From assembly GCF_000948985.2 (NCBI RefSeq), contig NZ_CP059733.1, positions 4,526,001 to 4,590,000 of the forward strand: a stretch of 64,000 nucleotides of DNA, written 5' to 3'. The position numbers and the translations under genes were made by a program. The notes under the pieces are model-generated. The model saw nothing but the letters and a program-made list of their open reading frames with translations. It ran no database searches and was not told the DNA's origin. This stretch comes from Thalassomonas viridans. Lineage in GTDB: Bacteria > Pseudomonadota > Gammaproteobacteria > Enterobacterales > Alteromonadaceae. Positions 45,501 to 52,332 of this stretch are shown here, piece by piece; the first letter of the stretch is position 1, and every line of letters starts with the position of its first letter.

Positions 45501-46442
45501 CCATACCTTGTAGTCATAACGCCATATTTCACCGGTATTGGCTTTAACCTGGGTGATGCGGTAGCCCTTATGCGGCCATTTAATTAAATGGTTAGTCACC
45601 TCCTGCCAGGTTAAATCAATTCTTCTGTTGTCGTTGGCAGCAATCGACATTAACCGGGCCTGGCGGGAGCCGTCATCCGGGTTGTATTGATATTTCACCC
45701 AATTACCAAAACGGTCTTCCACTTTAGTCACAGGAAAACGTATGGTGCGGTTAAACTCTTTTTTATACAGGGCAAAAGTATAAATAACCCCTTGGGGTGA
45801 TGTAGCCTGAAAGCCTTCTTCTCCATCATCTGTGGTGATGCATTTCACCACCCAGTGATCTTCGGTAATGTATTTAGTGCCAGCCGGATAATCAATGGCG
45901 CTTTGCTGGTGATCCAGCTGATACAGGAGCTTATGGCCGCCGTTGATACTCAAGGTAAAGCCGATAAACGGCCGGGCGATATTATCTTTAAATGCATCCA
46001 AAGTGTCAGAGCAAGCCTTTTCAGGAAAAGGATAATTAGGCGAAAAACGATTTATCCCTTTTGTGTAGCGGCCTTTTATTTCGGGTATGGCCAGTTCCCA
46101 GTCGTGAAACTCGGTAAAGGTGTCGTAGTATTGGCTGGTAAAGCCGTTTTTAATCCGGGTTATTTCAACCGGCAAACCCGAGTTTCCCGGTAAGCTTAAA
46201 TCGGTTTGCCGAAAAGACACTGAGCCGTCGTAAGTGTTAACCTGATCGCCTGCAAAATTGGCATCTACGGCTTGAAGCTGACCCGAAGCTGTTTCAGGGT
46301 CAATTTTATGATTGTCTGCCGCATAGATCTCGCTGGCATAAGGATCTTCATCCGTCGCCTTTGCCGGAAAAGGGGCAAAAGAACACAAGGCGGAAAAAGT
46401 TGCCAGGCACAACACGCCCAGCCTGATTTTCTTTGAATCCAT
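42507..46442 (-). CDS. secreted RHS/YD-repeat shell protein lacking the core domain
   Basis: The 1311-residue protein has a Sec signal (LGVLCLATFSALCSFAPFPA). An RHS entry domain follows (GDQVNTYDGSVSFRQTDLSL), then long runs of YD repeats (TEYSYDVLKRVTKIKYPGSG, YDGLNRLTRADGSWGSGLVY). It stops at FFYSQDGSLLFQQKANGRTV ... LVAEVEM, exactly where an RHS protein normally continues into the core starting TYVHTDxLGSP. That core is found in the next gene, 14 bp downstream, after 18 repeats. So the two products probably assemble, or act together, outside the cytoplasm. It is the first gene of the operon. Confidence 0.88.
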   Translation of the reverse strand: MDSKKIRLGVLCLATFSALCSFAPFPAKATDEDPYASEIYAADNHKIDPETASGQLQAVDANFAGDQVNTYDGSVSFRQTDLSLPGNSGLPVEITRIKNGFTSQYYDTFTEFHDWELAIPEIKGRYTKGINRFSPNYPFPEKACSDTLDAFKDNIARPFIGFTLSINGGHKLLYQLDHQQSAIDYPAGTKYITEDHWVVKCITTDDGEEGFQATSPQGVIYTFALYKKEFNRTIRFPVTKVEDRFGNWVKYQYNPDDGSRQARLMSIAANDNRRIDLTWQEVTNHLIKWPHKGYRITQVKANTGEIWRYDYKVWPISIHPDEPRNLYALNKATRPDGSAWNYGLQIMHVANLASRTSGNTNIYNVSSPDGAQAEFYFLPKVLDQGYLVDSEGLNYADTINYRTDRFAVLQVMQSITEVLTKKSVKAGKWAAREYWTYEFTQGQLNKSAGFNDQGKTMRIDITDASPVRELTVTNPDQSITRYRYNQAFGKEEGQLDEVTLFATANELDNNSPLKQEVYRWDYNLIPGAPCYYINCKPGASDQSPGSRKMPEHHYRKQLVEKTIVQDGVTYVTKLHAFDDYGFPTLTSQTNQTQGKARWVKQENYHDSHNWLLGLPARQWLSATNGQWTEVSATSYHSPTSAYKSLPYQESRFGVLQKSMMRYSGEGNLLETRYNALNQRQLLDNYHRGIPQKERVTNRYNAALFDEITRQVDDRGAILYEVNELGQKTEYSYDVLKRVTKIKYPGSGRLDTNIAYDTGGSLSFGSDFTKTVTEGNREVVEHYDGMKRLMGREQKDLSQPDKTKSYVNYGYNIFGQQTFQSQANNRSKGIETYYDALQRKTKILDNVTGNSTRFEYLTGNKTAVTDAKNHRTVTSYLAYGEPGQEQPLLIAAPENVNTSFSYNIFGGVTGITQGGITRTQVYDDQQRLCKRFDPESNWTYFDYDVLGKVLWQAKGISSVTSGCDRHLVADKDKIKNSYDFKGELKAIDYPGATPDKTFTLDPLGNMLTVESGATRWTYTYNPLNELSKEVLTVDGKSFTSLRTYTALGHLKTLTYPSGKTIDFSPNALGQPGKVGQHISNIEYFDNGQLEGFAYANGATYSAKQNDSQLHSEDLLKVNIISMASLQYGYDDNNNLSGISDEIQPQHSVTMGYDGLNRLTRADGSWGSGLVYYDQLGNITAKHMGGQQLDYLYDANNRLTSVTKNNNAFYTFSYDVRGNVTSNGVKDFSFNDANQLTSAEGFVINADSAAIFTNFAGDFAYDGHDRRVKKTHQGKTSYFFYSQDGSLLFQQKANGRTVDYVHLQGRLVAEVEM

Positions 46443-46682
46443 ATTTTTATTTCCGTATTCACTTTTATTTGAAGTGAGTTAATGCATGAATAGCAACCAC
46501 AGCAGGTGGTAAAAACAGCGCAATAATTCCATCCCTGGGGTTCCCGTTAACTTTTAAGCCCCGGACAAAACCCGGCCTGCAACGGCAAAGCCCTGGCCCG
46601 GTGGCCGTGGTACTTCTGGTTTAAATCTTCATATTCTCTCCGGCAGTTTTTATTTAATTTTTTGCAGCTGTAGCACTGCTTT

Positions 46683-46991
46683 TTAACGACGCAAATAACC
46701 ATTGACCAGGCAACCTGTCAGGCCGCCCACCACCCCGGATGCCAGGGTGTAGGTCAAAAAAATAAAGGCGTAGCAGGGAAAAGGGCTGAGCATCTTTGCC
46801 GTGTCGGCAGACAAAACCAGTAATGCCGACACCAAAATGGAAACCAGCCCGGTTAACCCTATGCTGCGCTTTGACAGCTCTTTGTTATTTGCCCCCGTAT
46901 GCCAATAAAACAGCAGTGCCAGGCCGATAACCGGAGCCAACAAAACACTGACCTGTAAAACGATTTGGTACTCTTTCACAAACTTCCTCAT
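46683..46991 (-). CDS. small three-helix membrane protein downstream of palindromic operators
   Basis: About three hydrophobic helices (IVLQVSVLLAPVIGLALLFY, GLVSILVSALLVL, FIFLTYTLASGVVGGLTGCL); no family recognised. An in-frame ATG exists at 47039, but the first of three GTATG-N4-CATAC palindromes (46997-47010) would then be coding. The ATG at 46991 (MRKFVKEYQ, 102 residues) is therefore preferred, with the palindromes in its promoter. Neither start has a clear ribosome site, so this is uncertain. It lies upstream of, and on the same strand as, the RHS shell operon, separated by 240 bp. Confidence 0.55.
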   Translation of the reverse strand: MRKFVKEYQIVLQVSVLLAPVIGLALLFYWHTGANNKELSKRSIGLTGLVSILVSALLVLSADTAKMLSPFPCYAFIFLTYTLASGVVGGLTGCLVNGYLRR

Positions 46992-46996
46992 TAGAT

Positions 46997-47098
46997 GTAT
47001 AAAAACATACATTTTGAGCTTATATAAAAACACACCCATAGAGGTATGAAAACATACACTTTAGTAGTATATGAAAATAAAAAGGTATGAAAACATAC
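46997..47098 (-). promoter_or_regulatory. three GTATG-N4-CATAC palindromes
   Basis: GTATGAAAACATAC occurs exactly at 47044-47057 and 47085-47098, and with one change (GTATA arm) at 46997-47010. They precede the small membrane protein gene at 46683. The same palindrome with longer arms is found at 48659-48676 before another small gene. Repetition in two promoters suggests one regulator. Confidence 0.65.
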
Positions 47099-47127
47099 AT
47101 TATTTAAATCCCAAAAAACGCCTTTGT

Positions 47128-47559
47128 TCAGCTTTTAGCTGACCCTGACAGTTCAATAGTAAAACCATGCTCTTCAATGTAAGCCGTAAAATTGTCAAAA
47201 TGCGCTCGCCAGTTAGCCGCCGCCTGCGACAAGGCTTGCATCACCGCCAGGTTCGCCCTTATCTGCGCCTCAATGTCCGGACAATATTTGCCGTCATCAG
47301 CACCGCCGTTCACTATGATGAAAGCGCCATGGGTTAATTTTAACAATGACCAGTTCTCGCTTATTTCAAACCCAGCCTTTAGCTGCAACTGAGCCAGAAC
47401 CGCCCTGATATAGCCGGGAGGAAAACTTGCAATGCTGCTGGTGTTAAAGTCGAGTGGAAACAGGGTTTTCCGGTCAAGCTCACGCTTTTTGTTGTCTGTT
47501 AAAAAACTTACCATTATTGAGTAGTCTCGCTCCGTATATTTACTTATGGGTAATGCCAT
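47128..47559 (-). CDS. hypothetical soluble protein (143 aa)
   Basis: The start is placed at ATG 47559 (MALPISKYTERDYSIMVSFL) because AGGC lies eight bases before it; an earlier start at 47580 is possible. The protein has no signal or membrane segment. It contains ELDRKTLFPLDFNTSSIASF, GAFIIVNGGADDGKYCPDIE and a helical C-terminus IRANLAVMQALSQAAANWRA. No family recognised. It ends just downstream of the response-regulator gene on the same strand (about 36 bp between them), so the two may be cotranscribed. Confidence 0.5.
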   Translation of the reverse strand: MALPISKYTERDYSIMVSFLTDNKKRELDRKTLFPLDFNTSSIASFPPGYIRAVLAQLQLKAGFEISENWSLLKLTHGAFIIVNGGADDGKYCPDIEAQIRANLAVMQALSQAAANWRAHFDNFTAYIEEHGFTIELSGSAKS

Positions 47560-47595
47560 AAAGTGCTGCCTGCTACACAAGTTACTCTACACAAG

Positions 47596-48003
47596 CTATA
47601 AGGTTAATGCCGAGCAAGTCCTGCTCGCCACCTGCCTGGCCAACAACCTGGCCGGCAAGCGGCTGATCAGTTCGGGCAAGTTCCCGGCAATGGCCGACTT
47701 ATGTATGATCTCGTCTACGCCATCGGCGTCAAGGGCATCATGTTCAAGCAGATCGGTATCGCTTGAAGTGATCAGGGTCACACTTTGGTTATGGCGATGG
47801 TACAAGTGCCAGGCCAGGGCAAAACCATTCATATTCGGCATATGAATGTCGCTGATAACAAACTCCGGCCTGTACCGGTTATACTGCTCTATCGCCGTCA
47901 TGCCATCTTCCGCCAGGTACACTTTAAAGCCATGGCTTTCAAACAATTTAAATAAGAACAACCGGCTTGACGCCGAGTCGTCCACTATGAGTAATCTGTC
48001 CAT
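47596..48003 (-). CDS. single-domain response regulator (CheY-like)
   Basis: The start is ATG 48003 (AAAGG six bases before it); an ATG two codons upstream overlaps the ribosome site. The 135-residue receiver domain shows the acidic pair Asp8-Asp9 (LLIVDDSASSR), the phospho-acceptor Asp52 (VISDIHMPNMNG), the Ser/Thr switch (TLITSSD, about 79) and the conserved Lys102 (EIIHKSA). There is no output domain, so it acts by protein contact, as CheY or Spo0F do. A cognate histidine kinase is not in the window. Confidence 0.9.
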   Translation of the reverse strand: MDRLLIVDDSASSRLFLFKLFESHGFKVYLAEDGMTAIEQYNRYRPEFVISDIHMPNMNGFALAWHLYHRHNQSVTLITSSDTDLLEHDALDADGVDEIIHKSAIAGNLPELISRLPARLLARQVASRTCSALTL

Positions 48004-48284
48004 AAACATCCTTTTAATAGCTAACCGCCGTTACTGCCAAACCGGCAATAAAAAGCACGGCGGCTTGATTGATAAATGCCGGCCAGCCAAACTGACGGCT
48101 CTGTTATCTACTTGATACCACATAAAAAAGTTTATCGGGGGATGTATACAAAAATCTTGGCATTAACAAAAAAAGTATTAAAAAGTTAATGTACAAATTA
48201 TGGGGTTTTATTGGTTAGATGCAGCAGGCGTGCTGCTGTAGCGCTATTTTTCAGGGAGTGCTTTTTTGTATTGTGTAGCGAATG

Positions 48285-48321
48285 TTTATGCCTGTTAGCA
48301 TTCACCGTTAACAGGCATAAA
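48285..48321 (-). terminator. hairpin terminator after the gene at 48326
   Basis: TTTATGCCTGTTA (48285-48297) pairs perfectly with TAACAGGCATAAA (48309-48321); the hairpin sits 4 bp beyond the stop codon on the minus strand. Confidence 0.7.
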
Positions 48322-48325
48322 TTGT

Positions 48326-48649
48326 TCAGTGATAACCGCGAAAGTATAACCAGTCAAAAATAGAGGCATGCGGTAACACGCCGCCACTGGCAACCACTTC
48401 CGACAAACAATCGTGCCAGAACTCGTCTACCAGCTGCGCATTGGACGCCGCTTCCACATTGTAATGGGTGAGCATAAAGCGGCTGAGTTTTTCCGGCGCA
48501 TGCTGCTGGTGTTGCTGCCAAAAGGCATCTAAAGAGGCAATGCCCGGGGCATTGGTCATTTTGTTATTGTTGGTAACTTGCACGGCAAAACCGCAGCTAA
48601 AAAAACCAGGTGCTGTTTCCGTGCCGATATGGTGATTATTATTCATCAT
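48326..48649 (-). CDS. hypothetical small protein (107 aa) behind a palindromic operator
   Basis: The longest frame begins with a GTG at 48676 that lies inside an 18-bp palindrome. The tandem ATGs at 48649/48646, preceded by AGGGAAG, are more likely, making the palindrome a promoter operator. The product (MMNNNHHIGTETAPGFFSCG ... LVDEFWHDCLSEVVASGGVL ... FDWLYFRGYH) is soluble with an aromatic C-terminus. No family recognised. It is divergent from the gene at 48854 and closed by a strong hairpin. Confidence 0.5.
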   Translation of the reverse strand: MMNNNHHIGTETAPGFFSCGFAVQVTNNNKMTNAPGIASLDAFWQQHQQHAPEKLSRFMLTHYNVEAASNAQLVDEFWHDCLSEVVASGGVLPHASIFDWLYFRGYH

Positions 48650-48658
48650 CTTCCCTGT

Positions 48659-48676
48659 GTGTATGTTTACATACAC
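48659..48676 (-). promoter_or_regulatory. 18-bp palindrome, extended form of GTATG-N4-CATAC
   Basis: GTGTATGTTTACATACAC has perfect 7-bp arms around TTTA and lies just upstream of the ATG pair of the small gene ending at 48326. It matches the three sites at 46997-47098 in its 5-bp arms. Confidence 0.65.
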
Positions 48677-48853
48677 CTTAACTTTATTTTACCACGAAAG
48701 TAAATAATTAATTGAAAAGTCAGATATAATCAGCCTTCGATATTATCTAAGCCGCACCATCAAATTAAAATAACAAACGCGGGTTATTTAATATTGCGAG
48801 AGAAAATTAGGGATTTATTTAACTCATTTAATTACTAAGGGCAGGTAATAACA

Positions 48854-49204
48854 TTGAGCAATTCGCTGCAACCCACGAAACACTTTGTGCAAGTTCCTAT
48901 GCCGAACTGGATGTTCGACACCGCCAAGGCACTGGCCAAAGATAAGGCCATAGACTTTAAAGCCTTGCTGGAAGCATTTATAGACAGCTACATTGAAAGC
49001 AAAAAAGGTTACGATCAGGAAAAGGATCGCTACGTTATTTTCTATGCGTCGCCGGCCAACTCCAAACCACGCTCTATCTGGCTGTCGCAAAACCATTACA
49101 AAAAAGTGGAAGCCTTTGCCCAGAAGCACACCAGCCGTATCAACAGGGTGGTATTCAGCGCCTGTCTTGACGGGTTGATAGCTAATCATTGTGTGTCAAT
49201 TTAA
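48854..49204 (+). CDS. hypothetical protein (116 aa), start TTG
   Basis: The frame begins at TTG 48854 with AAGGGCAGG ahead of it; there is no in-frame ATG before Met14. The product has a helical core (WMFDTAKALAKDKAIDFKAL, LLEAFIDSYIESKKGYDQ) and a second half RYVIFYASPANSKPRSIWLS with RVVFSACLDGLIANHCVS. The short size, basic patches and position divergent from the palindrome-controlled gene make a DNA-binding protein possible, but no helix-turn-helix or ribbon-helix-helix signature is clear. No family recognised. Confidence 0.55.
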   Translation: MSNSLQPTKHFVQVPMPNWMFDTAKALAKDKAIDFKALLEAFIDSYIESKKGYDQEKDRYVIFYASPANSKPRSIWLSQNHYKKVEAFAQKHTSRINRVVFSACLDGLIANHCVSI

Positions 49205-49260
49205 GCCCTGAGCAAACGGGTTAAAAAGAATATAATTAACTAATATTGTTACTTGGAGTT

Positions 49261-49694
49261 ATGCAGCAAAACAAATAACGAAAAAACACTACTTCAGCTG
49301 CCGATAATCAGAACAGATAAGGAAATCAGTTATTGCCCGTTCAGCTAAACACCGCAAGGCTTATAAACGCCAGCGCAGAAAAAATAGAGTATACAAGCCA
49401 ATACCTAAGGTAGAAAAGCCCCGCGCACCTATTTACAGTCTTCCGTTAATTGCCTTATGCTGGTTTATTTATGGTGCTGTAAGCGGCGAACTGACTCTCT
49501 ATGGCCGTTCTGGCAGCTCCACCCTGACAGGTCAAGCAGCATGGGTTGCCTGCGGTGGTCCAGGGTGTGTATTAATCAGGGAGTTTTTCAGATACGACAC
49601 CCGAATAACCCTAGGGCAATTTCCCCGTAAGATCTTATCGTTCCTTAGTTTAACACTGGCTGCAGTGATGTTTTTTGGTTCAATATTTGTCTAA
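49261..49694 (+). pseudogene. small membrane protein gene without a usable start
   Basis: A frame open from 49308 to the TAA at 49692 encodes SAKHRKAYKRQRRKN, a first helix YSLPLIALCWFIYGAV, the loop GELTLYGRSGSSTLTGQAAW and a final helix LSFLSLTLAAVMFFGSIFV. It has no ATG, GTG or TTG start. TTGGAG and an ATG at 49261 lie upstream, but that frame stops after five codons. The body looks conserved as protein, so a frameshift near the 5' end is likely. It converges on the distal end of immunity array A. Confidence 0.5.
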
Positions 49695-49706
49695 TAAACC
49701 CAATAA

Positions 49707-50066
49707 TCAGCTAACCCCTATATCAAATAAGAAATAGGCAATTGTACCTGTTATCAACCAGGCATAAAAAGTTACTTCAAGGAAAAGCGCCAGGTACCAG
49801 TCTTTTTTTCTGGCATATCGTTTAGTGGCTTCAATATCTACTAAGGATGCGTGCCGCTTTATATTTGGAAATAAAATGATGGAAGAATAGGCTACCAACC
49901 TGGCGCCAATACCGCTGTCCCATACCGGCGGCAACTTGCCTTCTTTAGCCATTTCATTTTCAATGTACTTTACCGTTATCCGGCCAAAACAAAATATCGC
50001 GATTCCCCATAAAACAAAGAAAATCATGAGAGTTAAAGCAAACCAATGTTCAACCGTGATTTCCAT
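49707..50066 (-). CDS. array A membrane protein 7 (type 3)
   Basis: This is the last of seven paralogues after toxin A. It is 119 residues: a first helix after MEITVEHWFALTLMIFFVLW, the signature FCFGRITVKYIENEMAKEGK, LPPVWDSGIGARL, the type-3 middle FPNIKRHASLVDIEATKR, then ARKKDWYLALFLE and a final helix ending FDIGVS in place of the usual LYGPE. Its closest relative is the first gene of array B, which shares the FPNIKRHASLVD segment. Probable immunity protein in the inner membrane (inference from array context). Confidence 0.65.
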   Translation of the reverse strand: MEITVEHWFALTLMIFFVLWGIAIFCFGRITVKYIENEMAKEGKLPPVWDSGIGARLVAYSSIILFPNIKRHASLVDIEATKRYARKKDWYLALFLEVTFYAWLITGTIAYFLFDIGVS

Positions 50067-50109
50067 ATCTCGTAATTATTCCTTAGATAAAAAAGTTGCT
50101 CGTTTAAAC

Positions 50110-50478
50110 CTAACTCTCAGTGCTATATAACAAATAAGTTACAACAACTATTGATATCAAAACAGCAAATGAGCCTAGAAAGAAAACAGCTAAATACCAA
50201 TCTTTCTTCCGAGCATAACGCAAAACTAATTCATCATTTATCAATGTATTATCAACAATTTTTCTCGTCACAATAACAATTGCATACATTGTTATTCTAG
50301 CCCCTATACCTTTATCCCATTCAGGGGGTAACTTCCCTTCCTTAGCCATCTCTTGTTCAATATGTTTTACAGATATCCTGCCAAAACAGAAAGTAGCGGC
50401 AGCACAAAATAAAAATGAAATGCCGCCAAACAAAAACAACCAGCTTTCACCACTTAACTCGAACAAAGTACTATTCAT
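50110..50478 (-). CDS. array A membrane protein 6 (type 4)
   Basis: A 122-residue paralogue: N-terminal helix LFLFGGISFLFCAAATFCFG, signature RISVKHIEQEMAKEGKLPPE, WDKGIGARITMYAIVI, a unique middle VTRKIVDNTLINDELVLR, then YARKKDWYLAVFFLG and a C-terminal helix ending YLLYSTES. The middle segment differs from all other copies, so it may recognise a different toxin tip. It lies 10 bp from the neighbouring copy at 50489, as expected for one transcript. Confidence 0.65.
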   Translation of the reverse strand: MNSTLFELSGESWLFLFGGISFLFCAAATFCFGRISVKHIEQEMAKEGKLPPEWDKGIGARITMYAIVIVTRKIVDNTLINDELVLRYARKKDWYLAVFFLGSFAVLISIVVVTYLLYSTES

Positions 50479-50488
50479 ACCAAAGTTG

Positions 50489-50836
50489 TTATTCCGGCCC
50501 GTATAAAAAGTACCCTACGCCAATTACAGCTAAAAAAGCCATAAAAGATACGAGAAAAAACACCGCCAAATACCAATCTTTTTTACGGGCGTACTGTAGA
50601 ATTAATTGGTCGTTAACCGGCGATACTTTAGCTGCCTTTTTAGCTACAATCACCATCGCATACATAATTAGCCTAATCCCTATGCCTTTATCCCACTCTG
50701 GCGGTAATTCTCCTTTTTTAGCCATATTGGCTTCAATATGCTTTACGGTAATACGACTAAAACAAAATACTGCAATCCCCCACAAAAAAAATAAGGCACC
50801 GCCGCTTAACAAAAACCAGGTTTCACTTAAAGCCAA
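50489..50836 (-). CDS. array A membrane protein 5 (type 1)
   Basis: A 115-residue paralogue starting with TTG right after the TAA of the upstream copy. It has the N-terminal helix GGALFFLWGIAVFCFSR, then TVKHIEANMAKKGELPPEWD and the type-1 middle VAKKAAKVSPVNDQLILQ. YARKKDWYLAVFF and GVGYFLYGPE close it. The type-1 middle is shared with copies at 51615 and 56738. Adjacent stop and start codons indicate translational coupling. Confidence 0.65.
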   Translation of the reverse strand: MALSETWFLLSGGALFFLWGIAVFCFSRITVKHIEANMAKKGELPPEWDKGIGIRLIMYAMVIVAKKAAKVSPVNDQLILQYARKKDWYLAVFFLVSFMAFLAVIGVGYFLYGPE

Positions 50837-51070
50837 TTATTCCGGTCCATATAAAAGTAAAACTCTTTTTATAATAAGAGCCACAGCATAAGCCCCCACT
50901 CTCGCACCTATTCCCTTATCCCAATCCGGTGGCAACTTTCCATCTTTAGCCATTTCTTTTTCTATATGCTTTATCGATATTCTGCTAAAACAAACGGAGC
51001 AAAATGCACAGATAAAAAATAATATTCCTGCACCATAAATGAACCAATCTTCTGTAAGGAATTCAAGCAT
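50837..51070 (-). pseudogene. array A membrane protein 4, internally deleted
   Basis: The 77-residue frame matches the other copies from MLEFLTEDWFIYGAGILFFI through KDGKLPPDWDKGIGARVGAY to ALIIKR, then jumps to VLLLYGPE. About 40 residues, including the diagnostic middle segment and the second helix, are missing, without a frame break. It is closest to copy 1 (51965), whose N-terminal half is nearly identical. It is probably non-functional and formed by recombination between copies. Confidence 0.65.
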
Positions 51071-51075
51071 GACTG

Positions 51076-51174
51076 TTACCTACAGTTCATATTCATTATA
51101 TTGCCGGCCCACTTTTGCAATTTGTTCATAAACTTATCGGCCTTGTTATCGAATTTAGTGGCATGACCTAACGG
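51076..51174 (-). pseudogene. possible relic of a toxin C-terminus within array A
   Basis: Between copies 3 and 4 a short frame without a start reads PLGHATKFDNKADKFMNKLQ then KWAGNIMNMNCR and stops at 51076. Its end resembles the last residues of toxin A (GKGLAGNIYDASS), and PLG matches the TPLGW of the toxin's helix. The likeness is short and could be chance, but it occupies the same slot, just upstream of an immunity copy, as the clearer fragment at 57104-57232. Confidence 0.35.
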
Positions 51175-51183
51175 CTACAGCCA

Positions 51184-51537
51184 TTATTCAGGTGCAAATA
51201 AGTAAAAAATAGTGCCCGCAAATATCATGAACAAACTAAGAGAACTTAGAAAAAAAGCCGCCAAATACCAATCCTTTTTACGCATATGGCGTTTAACAGA
51301 GTGAGTATCGATAATCGACATCGGCGGAATTCTTTTTACGATAATAGCAACCGCATAAGCACTTATACGAATACCCAACCCTTTATCCCATTCTGGTGGT
51401 AACTTCCCCTCTTTCGCCATAGCAGTTTCTATATGTTTTACCGTTATTCGGCTAAAACAAAACGTCGCAATTGCCCATATAAAAATAATTATAATAAAAC
51501 TGATTGCGAGCCAGTCTTCACCGGAAAGTTCGATCAC
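51184..51537 (-). CDS. array A membrane protein 3 (type 2)
   Basis: The start is taken as GTG 51537 because AAGGAG lies six bases before it. It gives 117 residues, the standard length of the family; a longer frame starting at 51576 seems to include a relic MFEDWLLL of another copy. Features: helix WLAISFIIIIFIWAIATFCF, SRITVKHIETAMAKEGKLPP, the type-2 middle VKRIPPMSIIDTHSVKRH, MRKKDWYLAAFF and ending FYLFAPE. Confidence 0.65.
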   Translation of the reverse strand: MIELSGEDWLAISFIIIIFIWAIATFCFSRITVKHIETAMAKEGKLPPEWDKGLGIRISAYAVAIIVKRIPPMSIIDTHSVKRHMRKKDWYLAAFFLSSLSLFMIFAGTIFYLFAPE

Positions 51538-51614
51538 TGACAGCTCCTTTGTCAAAAGCAGCCAATCTTCAAACATTCTCTTGAAAGTAAATATTTGCTT
51601 GAGTTTTATCTTGG

Positions 51615-51958
51615 TTATTCAGGACCATAAAGAACATATGCAACCCCACTAGTAAGAATAAAAAGACTATATGAACTCAAAAAGAAAACAGCTAAATACC
51701 AATCCTTTTTCCGGGCATAACGCAAAATTAATTGATCACTAACCGGAGACACATGAGCGGCCTTTTTTGCCACAATGACCATCGCATACATGGTAATTCT
51801 GGCTCCTATACCTTTATCCCATTCTGGTGGAAGCTCTCCTTCTTTAGCCATTCTACTCTCAATATATTTGACCGATATCCTGCTGAAACAAAATGTAGCA
51901 ATAGCCATAAAAAAACTAACAGCAGAATAGACAGCATTAAAAAGTCATATAAGCTCAT
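51615..51958 (-). pseudogene. array A membrane protein 2 (type 1), frameshifted at a homopolymer
   Basis: The body (AIATFCFSRISVKYIESRMA ... VAKKAAHVSPVSDQLILR ... GVAYVLYGPE) is a normal type-1 copy but lacks the N-terminal helix. An ATG at 51958 opens MSLYDFLMLSILLLVF in another frame, which is the missing helix. The frames join at seven consecutive A (51909-51915; T on the coding strand): one more T would restore a full-length protein. The short internal start at 51908 might still be used. Phase variation, decay or a sequencing error are all possible. Confidence 0.6.
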
Positions 51959-51964
51959 TTATCA

Positions 51965-52318
51965 CTACTCAGAGCCATAAATAAAATAGCCAACCCCGGC
52001 AACCGTTATAAATAACACCAGCGAACTAAGAAAAAGTCCGGCTAAAAAAATGTCTTTTTTACGGGCATGACGCTTTACAGCCTTGGTATCAATAATGGAA
52101 TGAGGAGGAATTCTTTTTATGATAAGAGCCACAGCATAAGCCCCTACCCTTGCACCGATTCCCTTATCCCAATCCGGTGGTGATTTTCCCTCTTTAGCCA
52201 TTTCTTTTTCTATATGCTTTATAGATATTCTGCTAAAACAAACGGAGCAAAATGCACAGATAAAAAATAATATTCCTGCACCATAAATGAACCAGTTTTC
52301 TGTAAGCAATTCAAACAT
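51965..52318 (-). CDS. array A membrane protein 1 (type 2), cognate immunity candidate of toxin A
   Basis: The ATG at 52318 (MFELLTENWFIYGAGILFFI) is chosen because AAGG lies eight bases before it and it gives the usual 117 residues. Features: FCSVCFSRISIKHIEKEMAK, SPPDWDKGIGARVGAYAVAL, type-2 middle IIKRIPPHSIIDTKAVKR, HARKKDIFLAGLFLSSLV and ending GYFIYGSE. As the first gene after the toxin (15 bp from its stop) it is the best candidate for the matching immunity protein. Two membrane helices are predicted, placing it in the inner membrane. Confidence 0.7.
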   Translation of the reverse strand: MFELLTENWFIYGAGILFFICAFCSVCFSRISIKHIEKEMAKEGKSPPDWDKGIGARVGAYAVALIIKRIPPHSIIDTKAVKRHARKKDIFLAGLFLSSLVLFITVAGVGYFIYGSE

Positions 52319-52332
52319 CTTCATGACCTTAG

